A DNA stretch of 33,705 nucleotides from Entomomonas sp945283395 (GTDB lineage Bacteria; Pseudomonadota; Gammaproteobacteria; Pseudomonadales; Pseudomonadaceae): the NCBI GenBank assembly GCA_946480835.1, contig CAMLLC010000019.1, positions 1 to 33,705 on the forward strand, read 5' to 3'. Shown here in pieces: positions 26,139-33,705 of this stretch; within the stretch, counting starts at the first letter, position 1; every line of letters begins with the position of its first letter. The translations under genes were made by a program, and so were the position numbers. Below the pieces are notes generated by a model that had not been told where the DNA came from, made no database searches, and was given only the letters and a program-made list of their open reading frames with translations.

Positions 26139-26601
26139 CGAGCAGGGTTCCTAGTTCTATTGGTTTTACCTCATAACCTGCCGATAAACAACGCGCCAAC
26201 CATTCTTCAAGAAAACTATTTAGCTGTTTTTTTTCATCGGGTTGATGCATGGCTTTATTAGGATATTGATAAACCCCTTTGAAACTTCGGGTATTTTGTG
26301 CAAAAGTAACTTCTGCTAAACGCACATCGTGATAACACCTGATATAAAGCTCTGGTACAGCTAGCCAACCTAGCAATCTAGATTGTCTTAACTGTAAATA
26401 AGAAGTATAAGGGCTATTGCCAAGTACTGTGAAAGTTAGCTCGATAGCCATCTTTTGCTCAGCGGTGAAACCAATACGGCGACTATAACCTAGCTGCCTA
26501 ATACCTGGTAATAATTTCTTTAAATACAAATAATTACGTTCACAAATAGCCTGTAAACCTGAAAGATCAATTATGTAATGTTCTTTTTGATTTATTGCCA
26601 C
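26131..26601 (-). CDS. DUF1249 family protein (YqiB-like)
   Basis: A 156 aa cytoplasmic protein of unknown function. ICERNYLYLKKLLPG near the N-terminus and CYHDVRLAEVTFAQNTRSFKGVYQYPN in the middle fit the DUF1249/YqiB family, which is normally encoded beside nudF. It begins with GTG overlapping the nudF stop by ten bases and ends overlapping the next gene, so translation is coupled. The overlap and the neighbour support the call; the molecular role is not known. Confidence 0.85.
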   Translation of the reverse strand: MAINQKEHYIIDLSGLQAICERNYLYLKKLLPGIRQLGYSRRIGFTAEQKMAIELTFTVLGNSPYTSYLQLRQSRLLGWLAVPELYIRCYHDVRLAEVTFAQNTRSFKGVYQYPNKAMHQPDEKKQLNSFLEEWLARCLSAGYEVKPIELGTLLDG

Positions 26602-27239
26602 TCTTGACGAACTCGCTCTCTATTAATCATTAGCCACTGCAAAGCTATAATACTTGCAGCATTTTGAATATGGCCTTGCTGAAGATGTTCAATGGCCTCC
26701 TGATAGCTCCAAATATGACTTCTAATATCCTCCCCCTCTTCTTTTAAGCCATGTATGCCACCAGCTTTACTACTATCACAGCGCCCTATAAACAAATAAA
26801 TATATTCATTACTACCTCCTACAGAAGGATAGTATTTAGCAATAGATAATAAATCAGTAATAATTAAATTAGCCTCCTCTATAGCTTCTCGCCGAGCTAC
26901 TTCTTCTGGGCTCTCATTTCTATCTATTAAACCAGCTACTAATTCCAACATCCATGGATTGGCACTCTTTTCCAATGCCCCTACCCGAAATTGCTCAACC
27001 AATATAACTTTATCTAGCAGGGGGTCGTACGGTAAGATACAAACGGCATCTGGTCGAACAAATAACTCTCTATTGATAATGGGGCTTGTTTCACCAGAAA
27101 ACAACTTATGCCGTAATGATAATTTATCTAATTGATAAAAGCCCTTAAATGCCGTGGTCCGTGCTACTATTTGTACAGCCCCTGACGCTTGGGCAGTTGT
27201 ATTTTGTAATTCTATAGATGGATCAAAAGTTTTAGTCAT
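26592..27239 (-). CDS. nudF: ADP-ribose pyrophosphatase
   Basis: A Nudix hydrolase that splits ADP-ribose into AMP and ribose 5-phosphate. The Nudix box is at about residues 103-125: GLIDRNESPEEVARREAIEEANL. All acidic metal ligands of REAxEE are kept, but the glycine that normally follows EEA is Asn here. The N-terminal half has the domain-swapped beta strands of the NudF group (VCILPYDPLLDKVILVEQFRVG). The 215 aa length is usual. No strong ribosome binding site is seen. It heads an operon with DUF1249 and an unknown gene. Confidence 0.92.
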   Translation of the reverse strand: MTKTFDPSIELQNTTAQASGAVQIVARTTAFKGFYQLDKLSLRHKLFSGETSPIINRELFVRPDAVCILPYDPLLDKVILVEQFRVGALEKSANPWMLELVAGLIDRNESPEEVARREAIEEANLIITDLLSIAKYYPSVGGSNEYIYLFIGRCDSSKAGGIHGLKEEGEDIRSHIWSYQEAIEHLQQGHIQNAASIIALQWLMINRERVRQEWQ

Positions 27240-27284
27240 TTTATAAGCATCAACTTTATAAAGATAAAATAAATCATTAAAGGC

Positions 27285-27872
27285 TTAACAAGGTTTTATT
27301 GTTTCACCCCAGCGAGGCAAATCAACTACATCTAAATCAAACAAATCCAATGCTCTAGCAACACTATGATAAACCATTTGCTGCAAACTTTTAGGCTTAT
27401 CATAAAAAGCAGGAACAGGTGGCATAATAATTCCCCCCATTTCAGTAACTGCTAACATTTGCTTAAGGTGCCCTGCATGCAAAGGTGCTTCACGTAACAT
27501 CAAAACTAATTTACGTCGCTCTTTCAACATCACATCGGCTGCTCTAGTTAATAAGGTGGAAGAAATACAATTGGCAATCTCCCCTAAGGTTCGCACCGAG
27601 CAGGGAGCTATCAGCATACCCATAGTTTTAAATGAACCACTGGCTATAGCTGCACCTATATCGGTAATACTGTAATTAACATCAGCCAAATTCCGCACGT
27701 ATTCACGAGAAAAATCAGTTTCATATTCACGAGTTATTTCAGCAGGTTTAGTAACAACTAAATGGCTCTCCACACCAAGTTTCTTCAGGATACGCAGTGC
27801 CTCAACACCATACATAAATCCAGTAGCGCCGGTAATGCCAACAATTAACCTTTTCTTAGATTGAGCAGTCAT
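27285..27872 (-). CDS. ubiX: Flavin prenyltransferase UbiX
   Basis: Makes the prenylated FMN cofactor used by the decarboxylase UbiD in ubiquinone synthesis. The FMN-binding start is IVGITGATGFMYGVEAL, with Thr where many members have Ser. MGMLIAPCSVRTLGEIA and LMLREAPLHAGHLKQM, with MGGIIMPPVPAFY, are family hallmarks. The protein is 195 aa, as usual. AAGGA lies five bases before the ATG. It is 45 bases upstream of nudF on the same strand and 30 bases downstream of the SUKH-like gene. Confidence 0.95.
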   Translation of the reverse strand: MTAQSKKRLIVGITGATGFMYGVEALRILKKLGVESHLVVTKPAEITREYETDFSREYVRNLADVNYSITDIGAAIASGSFKTMGMLIAPCSVRTLGEIANCISSTLLTRAADVMLKERRKLVLMLREAPLHAGHLKQMLAVTEMGGIIMPPVPAFYDKPKSLQQMVYHSVARALDLFDLDVVDLPRWGETIKPC

Positions 27873-27902
27873 TTTGTTCCTTAACTTCTAGCTAATTTTC
27901 TA

Positions 27903-28526
27903 CTATAACTCTTCTAATACATATTTAATTATCATTTGTTGGGGAATTTCTAACAAGCTGACAAAATAAACTATATCATCTAACACTTCGCCATCCTCAT
28001 CTTTAAAAAACCAAATAAGATAAGTCTTTAAATGATAGATCACTAGGTCATCTTGATTAACCACTAATTGCCAGTTATCCTCCTGATACAGAGGTGCTAG
28101 CTCTTGATCTAATAAATTAGAACAATAGACATATTCAGCACTTTGCGCTACTTGATAATAAAGAATAATTTGTAAAAATTCTGCTAATGTTAACTTTAGA
28201 TCATAACGATCGTAATTCTCTTCACATTGAAATACATTTAGCTGATCATCTACCCCCCAATAGCAAACCCCTTCATTTTCCTCTAAGAAAATCAGTAAAT
28301 CTTGTTCATAATAAAGCTGCTCAGGCAAAGCGAATAATTGAAAAGCACTCATAAATTGAGGCAGTCGCCCTATGGTCGAATATAAAGAAATTAAAGGTTC
28401 TGGCAACTTTTTAGCTAAGCGCCGTTCTACTTCGCGCAATAGCTTAAGACTAAAACCGTCGTCAGGAGTTAAAGGTCGAGCCAACAAGCTCTCTGCTATT
28501 TGTTGATAACTATTGACTATTGTCAT
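27903..28526 (-). CDS. SMI1/KNR4 (SUKH)-like protein
   Basis: A 207 aa acidic cytoplasmic protein. The pattern VERRLAKKLPEPLISLYSTIG, then LFALPEQLYYEQDLLIFLEEN and CYWGVDD, is that of the SUKH superfamily, whose members include immunity proteins against nuclease toxins. No toxin gene or secretion system is nearby, so it could be an orphan immunity protein or a domesticated housekeeping form. It has GGA eight bases before the ATG and precedes ubiX by 30 bases. The family call rests on motif pattern only. Confidence 0.6.
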   Translation of the reverse strand: MTIVNSYQQIAESLLARPLTPDDGFSLKLLREVERRLAKKLPEPLISLYSTIGRLPQFMSAFQLFALPEQLYYEQDLLIFLEENEGVCYWGVDDQLNVFQCEENYDRYDLKLTLAEFLQIILYYQVAQSAEYVYCSNLLDQELAPLYQEDNWQLVVNQDDLVIYHLKTYLIWFFKDEDGEVLDDIVYFVSLLEIPQQMIIKYVLEEL

Positions 28527-28598
28527 AATTACGATCCGCCATGAACATTTGTAGTCGCTAGTATCAATGAACTTAAGATTATTAGCAATTATTATTAT

Positions 28599-28623
28599 AA
28601 AAAAAACCGTACATCCTGTACGG
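28599..28623 (-). terminator. Strong orphan intrinsic terminator
   Basis: A perfect seven-base stem, CCGTACA with TGTACGG around a three-base loop, is followed on the minus strand by eight T. It is one of the strongest terminators in the window, yet no minus-strand gene lies upstream: the 170 bases to the right lead only to the divergent csdA. It either ends a small RNA or acts in the 5' leader of the SUKH-like gene, whose start is 73 bases downstream. Confidence 0.75.
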
Positions 28624-28794
28624 CCTTAAGGGAGTAACTTTTACTATATAACATTGCAAGTTAAGATTAATTTAGTATGGTTATCAAAACAATAAGACAT
28701 TAGCCTGATAAGCAACACATATAAGCAAAATACTAGCCCTTATAATAAGAAAATAGCTAAAATAGCTCACTAGACTTTAAATTGTTTTCATTGC

Positions 28795-30012
28795 ATGACA
28801 CATAATCCTTTATTCCAAACTAATTGGCGTGATGATTTTCCCGCCTTCCAACATTTTGCACAAGAACATACGACTTGGCTTGATAGCGCTGCCACTTCGC
28901 AAAAACCTTATGCTGTTATTGAACGGCTTACTCATTATTACCAGCAAGGAGCCGCTAATATTCATAGGGGACAATATCCACTTGCCCAAACAATAACAGC
29001 TGCTTTTGAAGAAGTGCGCCAGCAGGTAGCTAAATTATTAAATGCCGCTAGTGACGAAACTATTATCTTTACTCGTAGCAGTACAGAAGCTATTAACTTA
29101 TTAGCCTATGGTCTAGAGTCTAATCTTCCTAAACAAGGTAAGATAGTAGTTAGTGGCTTAGAACATCATGCTAATTTATTACCTTGGCAACAATTAGCTA
29201 AAAGAAATGGCTTAGATTTTGTGATTTTACCCATTACTCAAGAAGGCATCATAGATCTAGAAGCGTCCAAACAGATTATTAACGAAACAACTCAATTAGT
29301 TGCTATTAGTCAAATGTCTAATGTATTTGGCACTATACAACCTATTCAAGCTCTTATTAAACTAGCCAAACAAAATAATGCTATCAGCGTGATAGACGGT
29401 GCGCAAGGCATTGTTCATCAAGTAACTGATGTACAGGCGCTAGGTTGTGATTTTTATACCTTTTCAGGGCATAAACTTTATGCTCCAGAAGGAGTGGGGG
29501 TGCTTTATGGCAAACCTGAATTACTAGCTAGTTTAACACCTTGGCAAGTAGGTGGCGAAATGGTTCTCACCGCTAATTATTATGAATCTAGCTTTCGTGC
29601 TGCACCTTTAGGATTTGAAGCAGGCACACCTGCTATAGGTTCAGTGTTAGGGCTAGGGGCAGCCTTAGATTATCTTAAGGAACAAGATAGAACGGCTATA
29701 GACCATTATGAACATACTCTCTTAACTTATCTGCTTAACGAATTAAGACAAAGACCCAACCTGCATATTTTGGGTAACCCTAGAAAAGCTTTAGCAAGCT
29801 TCTATATTAGTGGCATTCATCCTGCTGATTTAAGCCATTTATTAGCTGAACAAAACATTGCTGTTCGCTCTGGGCAACATTGCTGTATGCCCCTTTATAA
29901 AGAACTAAACTTAACAGGCGCAACTAGAGTATCCTTAGCCTTGTATAATAACTTAACTGACATAAAGCAATTTTTAATTGCTTTAGATAAAGCCATAGCA
30001 TTACTAACATGA
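28795..30012 (+). CDS. csdA: Group II cysteine desulfurase
   Basis: PLP enzyme that takes sulfur from L-cysteine as a persulfide for iron-sulfur cluster or other thio-cofactor synthesis. The PLP lysine is Lys227 in FSGHKLYAPEG, with Asp201 in DGAQG. The persulfide cysteine is Cys363 in RSGQHCCMPLY, the short-loop form of the CsdA/SufS group. The 405 aa length is normal. No clear ribosome binding site precedes the ATG. The SufE-type partner gene overlaps its stop by four bases. No sufBCD genes are nearby, which favours csdA over sufS. Confidence 0.92.
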   Translation: MTHNPLFQTNWRDDFPAFQHFAQEHTTWLDSAATSQKPYAVIERLTHYYQQGAANIHRGQYPLAQTITAAFEEVRQQVAKLLNAASDETIIFTRSSTEAINLLAYGLESNLPKQGKIVVSGLEHHANLLPWQQLAKRNGLDFVILPITQEGIIDLEASKQIINETTQLVAISQMSNVFGTIQPIQALIKLAKQNNAISVIDGAQGIVHQVTDVQALGCDFYTFSGHKLYAPEGVGVLYGKPELLASLTPWQVGGEMVLTANYYESSFRAAPLGFEAGTPAIGSVLGLGAALDYLKEQDRTAIDHYEHTLLTYLLNELRQRPNLHILGNPRKALASFYISGIHPADLSHLLAEQNIAVRSGQHCCMPLYKELNLTGATRVSLALYNNLTDIKQFLIALDKAIALLT

Positions 30013-30419
30013 CACTACCCATTGCTGCCCAAGAGCTACTCCATACATTCAGCACAGCTAGCAGCTGGGAACAAACTATGCGCTTATTAATGCAAGCGGC
30101 CACAACGCTAGCTCCTTTAACAGCTACTGAATTAACTGAGGTTAATCGAATTCATGGTTGTGAAAGTCAAGTCTGGCTGGTTGCTACATTACAAGTCGAT
30201 CATTGTTGGTATTTCCGAGCCTATAGTGAAGCAAGAATAGTCAGCGGACTGTTAGCTGTATTATTAGCTCGAATCAATGGATTAACTAGTAACGAAATAT
30301 CACAAGTTGAACTATTTGATTGGTTTAAACAACTAAAACTTACAAAACAATTATCAAGCTCAAGACGTGATGGTTTAACTGCTATTTGGCAACGAATAAC
30401 AACTATCATTAACGCATAA
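30009..30419 (+). CDS. csdE: SufE/CsdE-type sulfur acceptor
   Basis: Accepts persulfide sulfur from the desulfurase and stimulates it. The acceptor cysteine is in RIHGCESQVWL (near residue 50). The fold's other hallmarks follow: YFRAYSEARIVSGLLAVLLARINGLT, and a C-terminal LSSSRRDGLTAIWQRI. At 136 aa it is a normal SufE-family size. Its ATG overlaps the csdA stop (ATGA), so the pair is co-translated. A bidirectional terminator follows directly. Confidence 0.92.
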   Translation: MTLPIAAQELLHTFSTASSWEQTMRLLMQAATTLAPLTATELTEVNRIHGCESQVWLVATLQVDHCWYFRAYSEARIVSGLLAVLLARINGLTSNEISQVELFDWFKQLKLTKQLSSSRRDGLTAIWQRITTIINA

Positions 30420-30452
30420 AAAACGGCAATAACATAAATCTATTGCCGTTTT
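30420..30452. terminator. Bidirectional intrinsic terminator
   Basis: A twelve-base stem (AAAACGGCAATA with TATTGCCGTTTT) and a nine-base loop begin right at the end of csdE. A-rich and T-rich flanks serve both strands, ending csdAE rightward and the Tim44-like gene leftward. Confidence 0.88.
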
Positions 30453-30466
30453 AACTATGCAAACTA

Positions 30467-31303
30467 TTACATATTTTGACGAATACCAGCGACTAACCAA
30501 GGTTTATTCTCACCTTGCTCACGCTCCATCCGCCAGCTTTCATTAAAAGCCTCACCCTCATCAAACCGTGAAGTTTTTGCGATGCCTGTAAAAGTTAAAG
30601 TAGCTACTGTTTTTTCAGCATCATCATCTACCCCATCTAATACCACGTTTAAGTTATCTATATAGGTAGATTGAAAGCCATTGCCTGCTTCAGCACGTTC
30701 TTGTTTTAAAAAAGTGAGTAATTCAGGCGTTACATATTCAGCTATTTTATCCATTTCATTAGCGTCCCAATGACCTTGTAATGCCATAAAATGCTGTTTT
30801 GCCGCAGTTACAAACTGCTCTGCATTAAACCAAGCGGGGGCTTTGATAACAGGTGCTGGTTTAATTGTTTGCTGAGTACCAAAAACAGCAGTAGTTGTAG
30901 ATTGACCTGCATAATTATCTTGTCTTTGATAAGAGCTAATATTATTTGCCGCCGGTTGCGCTGATTGAGATCTACTTTTGATCAAGCGGAAAATAAAGAA
31001 AGTTATCAGCAGTAAAATAATAATATCAAAGAAATTGATACCATTAAAACCACCGCCCAACAATAATGAAGCTAATAATCCACCTGCCATAAACCCTGCA
31101 ATTGGGCCTAACCAACTTCTACCAGGGGTACCTGGTTGATTGGGTCTAACATTAGGCTTAGCGGGTGCTGGGCGAGAATAATGAGATGGGGCTTTGCCAA
31201 ACGAGCGACCACCGCCAAATCGTCTGGCATCTGCATCAAAACTTATCATCAGCATAGATAAGCTAACACAAAAAATAGTTAAGAAACTAACAATACGTTG
31301 CAT
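30467..31303 (-). CDS. Tim44-like domain protein, exported or membrane-anchored
   Basis: A 278 aa protein of the bacterial Tim44-like group. An N-terminal signal sequence (about 1-27) is followed by a Gly/Arg/Pro-rich stretch (RRFGGGRSFGKAPSHYSRP), a glycine-rich hydrophobic pair of helices (about 65-105), a linker, and a C-terminal Tim44-like domain from about 150 to 278 (WFNAEQFVTAAKQHFMALQGHWD, ending WLVAGIRQNM). Similar proteins are common in Pseudomonas and have no well-defined role. GGGA precedes the ATG by about ten bases. It stands alone between two terminators or gaps. Confidence 0.85.
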   Translation of the reverse strand: MQRIVSFLTIFCVSLSMLMISFDADARRFGGGRSFGKAPSHYSRPAPAKPNVRPNQPGTPGRSWLGPIAGFMAGGLLASLLLGGGFNGINFFDIIILLLITFFIFRLIKSRSQSAQPAANNISSYQRQDNYAGQSTTTAVFGTQQTIKPAPVIKAPAWFNAEQFVTAAKQHFMALQGHWDANEMDKIAEYVTPELLTFLKQERAEAGNGFQSTYIDNLNVVLDGVDDDAEKTVATLTFTGIAKTSRFDEGEAFNESWRMEREQGENKPWLVAGIRQNM

Positions 31304-31466
31304 AAATTAAAAATTCCCTCATTTGCTTATAATATTTATATTGTGATATATGATTGACAAACTACCAGAAAGGGTCATCAAAAATGTTCCTTTTCTTAAC
31401 TATCATCTATCACACCACTCTGACTACTAGTGATTATAGATTAATTTATGTCAAATAGGAAAATTA

Positions 31467-31642
31467 ATGCAACCTCACATTAGTATTATTACTTTAGTCG
31501 TTTAAAATTTTAAGGTAGCTTAAGATACACATATTGATCAGAATATCATGACTATTTTGCAGATCCTGATGGTTATTTACGACAAATAGCTTCCAGTGCC
31601 GATTGGCAATTTAATCCAGATGGTAGTTTAGTAATTCCTTAA
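31467..31642 (+). pseudogene. Glyoxalase/VOC family remnant with internal deletion
   Basis: Both ends of a VOC (glyoxalase-like) gene survive but the middle is gone. The start is intact, with AGGA before the ATG and MQPHISIITLVV, then a stop. After about 70 bases, in another frame, the family's typical end appears: DYFADPDGYLRQIA, then WQFNPDGSLVIP and TAA at 31640-31642. An intact member is about 130-140 residues, so some 80 codons have been lost. It is a dead gene. The rest of the gap, 31304-31466, holds nothing I can identify. Confidence 0.75.
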
Positions 31643-31726
31643 AAGCAAACTCCCTTAACTTAGCCGCTATTCATTATCAATGCGCTTCCTGTTTCTAAGA
31701 TATGTTAACCAACTGGTAATAATCAA

Positions 31727-32992
31727 TTACATTACTATTGGTAGCTCATCCCATCTAGTAGTATAACGTTTACTCAATAAATCTCTTTTTAATTGCCAAG
31801 CAGCCAGTGCCCTTACTCCACCTAACTGAACTGTATCTTTGCCCATTTTAGTATTAATTTTATCAATAACCGTCATTAATCTTTCAGTACGTTGCTTTTC
31901 TTCACTGGTGTGAGGAACATTAAAAAAATCCAATTGCTCATTATCTTTATTAGTGAGATCAAGCATCATTACCTCAGCTTTATAAAATAAAAAACCTTTT
32001 CTATAGATGCGTTGTAACGCTCGTTGCGCCGTGGCAACGATGACCCTAATGTCGCTGGTAGGATAAGGTAGTTGTAGCACTAACGATGGATTATACTGAG
32101 CTAAATCCTCTCTAAATCTATTAGTATTTATAAAAACCATTATTGCCCGTGCAACAGATTTCTGTTTTCTCAATTTTGTAGCCCCACTACTAGCATGCAC
32201 TCGAATAGCCTCTTGAAGATCGGCATATAGAGTTACGGCTTTCCCGAAACTACGCGAAGCCATAATATTCTTTTTAGGGGTTGTTAAATCATCCAGTTCT
32301 ATACAAGGCGTACCTTGAAGTTCTAAGACCGTGCGTGCTAATACCACCGAAAAGCGCTCTCTAAGGTACTTTAAATCTGCTTCTCTCAAATCCCAAGCAG
32401 TCACTATTCCTAGCGCTAATAATTTAGCTGCTACTTTGCGCCCTACTCCCCACACTTCACTAACTGGCAGCTTTTTTAATAATTTTTTTAAATTTGGCTC
32501 GGCAGGGTGTAAATAACATACACCTTTATATTCGGGATTTTTCTTAGCCACATGATTGGCAATTTTAGCCAGCGTTCTAGTTGTTGCAAGACCAATACTA
32601 ACAGGGATTCCCGTATCTCGTTTAACAATATACCTTAACCTTTTGCAATACTCTACGACATTACCAAATCCTGTTAAATGAATAAAAGCTTCATCAATTG
32701 AATAAATTTTTAAATCAGCTGTATGATCTCTTAAGGTACTAAAAACACGTCTGCTCATATCACCATAAAGTTCATAGTTAGAGCTAAGTAAGGTTACTTG
32801 CTTTCTCATTGCAGGAGATATTTGGTAAGCAGGCATGCCCATTGGCACAAGTGGCTTGATCTCATTTGAACGCGCTATAACGCAACCATCATTATTAGAT
32901 AATATCCCTATAGGTTTATCTTCTAATTTAGGATTAAAAACCCTTTCACATGAAGCCTAAAAGTTATTACAATCTACTAATCCTATAATCAT
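31727..32992 (-). pseudogene. umuC: umuC (DNA polymerase V catalytic subunit) interrupted by an amber codon
   Basis: A full-length umuC frame of 421 residues runs from an ATG at 32992, overlapping the umuD stop (TAATG), to 31727, but codon 12 (32959-32957) is TAG. The sequence reads MIIGLVDCNNF-stop-ASCERVF, where homologues have Tyr. This Tyr is the steric gate of E. coli UmuC (Tyr11). All else looks intact: LSNNDGCVIARS, the catalytic SIDE in KIYSIDEAF, helix-hairpin-helix elements and the C-terminal little finger. Reinitiation at the GTG at 32848 would give 373 residues lacking the catalytic Asp7 and so should be inactive. Only suppression of TAG would give a whole polymerase. Confidence 0.9.
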
Positions 32993-33438
32993 TAGCTCTT
33001 GCCTATATGACTATGAATGCTATGTATTACTATACCCCAGATATGAACCTCTTTATTATCTAACAAAATAGGAGAATAGTAGTCATTACCAGCAATCAAA
33101 TATTAAGAGCCATCCCTTTGCTCCAAACGCTTACAAGTAAGTTCACCATCTACAGCGGCTATTACTGTATAACCATGTTTAGGCTCTAATGATCTATCTA
33201 CTATTAACAAATCGCCATCATCAATACCTAGTCCCTGCATTGAGTCACCTTTTACGCGAATATAATACGTAGCGCTAGGATGATGTATTAAATGCTCTAC
33301 AAGATCTAATTGAGTCTCAACATAATCATCTGCGGGTGAAGGAAAACCAGCACGAACAGGGCTAACAACTAGCAGCAATTTAAAGGTTTTGTCGTTGGCA
33401 ACACCTAACACAAACAACGGAATATTTATTAAAGGCAC
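32992..33438 (-). pseudogene. umuD: umuD (polymerase V accessory, LexA-like protease) interrupted by an ochre codon
   Basis: The umuD frame spans 148 codons but codon 112 (33105-33103) is TAA. The N-terminal part is normal: an Ala30-Gly31 cleavage site in RAGFPSPADDY, the active Ser66 in KGDSMQGLGI, and Lys103 in LTCKRLE, 37 residues apart as in E. coli UmuD. Past the stop the same frame goes on as YLIAGNDYYSPILL and HIWGIVIHSIHSH, the expected UmuD end, stopping at the umuC start. The 111 aa product lacks the last strands of the protease fold. The start is GTG with GGAG seven bases ahead. I see no CTG-N10-CAG LexA box upstream; 33439-33705 holds no other gene I can support. Confidence 0.88.
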
Positions 33439-33705
33439 GCAAAATCTCCAATAGATACGACAATAATTCTATAGGCATCAATGCTTTTTGTTTTAGATTA
33501 AAATATAAGAGAATATTTTTACTATATATAAATATTTTATGCTGGTCAACTAGCTAGATTTAAATAGTTTAACTAAAAAATACTTCATTTAGCGATCTAA
33601 AAAAGATATTATGGAAAGCATGCAAAATGCTGGATGCTACTTAAGCTAAGTTGTGTGATTCATAGACATCATTTCACTCTATAATGATTTTATGAGCAAA
33701 GAAAT

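Noticed and set aside
31727..32848. A functional 373-residue UmuC starting from GTG at 32848
   Set aside because: Clear UmuC sequence continues upstream in the same frame to 32992 across a TAG; the shorter product would lack the first catalytic Asp.
32957..33105. Stop-codon recoding of TAG or TAA in umuDC
   Set aside because: Many genes in the window end normally with TAA or TAG, so a changed genetic code is unlikely; gene decay is simpler.
33692..33705. ATG followed by AGC AAA GAA at the right edge, with TATAAT a few bases upstream
   Set aside because: Only four codons are visible, no ribosome binding site precedes them and no family can be told; it may be the start of a gene beyond the window.

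Overview
The window looks like a stretch of chromosome from an AT-rich gammaproteobacterium of the Pseudomonas group. The acetolactate synthase - ketol-acid reductoisomerase - phosphatidylserine synthase order (ilvI-ilvH-ilvC-pssA), paired DUF2388 proteins, DUF4124 proteins, a DUF4105 protein and a nudF-DUF1249 pair are all familiar from Pseudomonas. The very low GC and several decaying genes are more like a host-associated relative (an Entomomonas-like insect-gut lineage is my guess, not something the sequence proves). No rRNA, tRNA, insertion sequence, prophage or CRISPR array was seen.

Layout. 1-6.8 kb: pssA, a decayed DUF6056-like membrane gene in an AT-rich island, then ilvC, ilvH and ilvI read leftward behind a structured leader. 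6.8-16 kb: two divergent DUF4124 proteins (one fused to an M23 peptidase), a CBS/CorC membrane protein, ubiA, an operon of two DUF2388 proteins plus a large DUF4105 protein with its own HExxH site, a FieF-type metal exporter, a GNAT acetyltransferase, ispD and ftsB. 16-20 kb: a three-gene operon (MBOAT acyltransferase, DUF459 SGNH protein, second SGNH protein) that looks like an envelope O-acetylation/de-acetylation module. 20-28.6 kb: an unknown membrane-anchored protein, an Lrp-type regulator with folM, xerD, a methyltransferase, an amino-acid racemase, nudF-DUF1249-unknown, ubiX and a SUKH-like protein. 28.6-33.7 kb: csdA-csdE (sulfur mobilisation), a Tim44-like protein, a glyoxalase-family remnant and a umuDC operon in which both genes carry in-frame stop codons.

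How the genes work together: branched-chain amino acid synthesis (ilvIHC), ubiquinone synthesis (ubiA and, at a distance, ubiX), cell-envelope work (pssA, ftsB, the M23 peptidase, the MBOAT/SGNH module, the DUF4105 protein) and sulfur transfer (csdAE). The most notable observations are the umuC amber codon exactly at the tyrosine that serves as the steric gate of DNA polymerase V, the second stop inside umuD, the MBOAT/SGNH/SGNH operon whose last protein has active-site spacing like peptidoglycan O-acetyl esterase Ape1, a terminator-like hairpin in the ilv leader, and an orphan strong terminator at 28.6 kb that suggests a small RNA.
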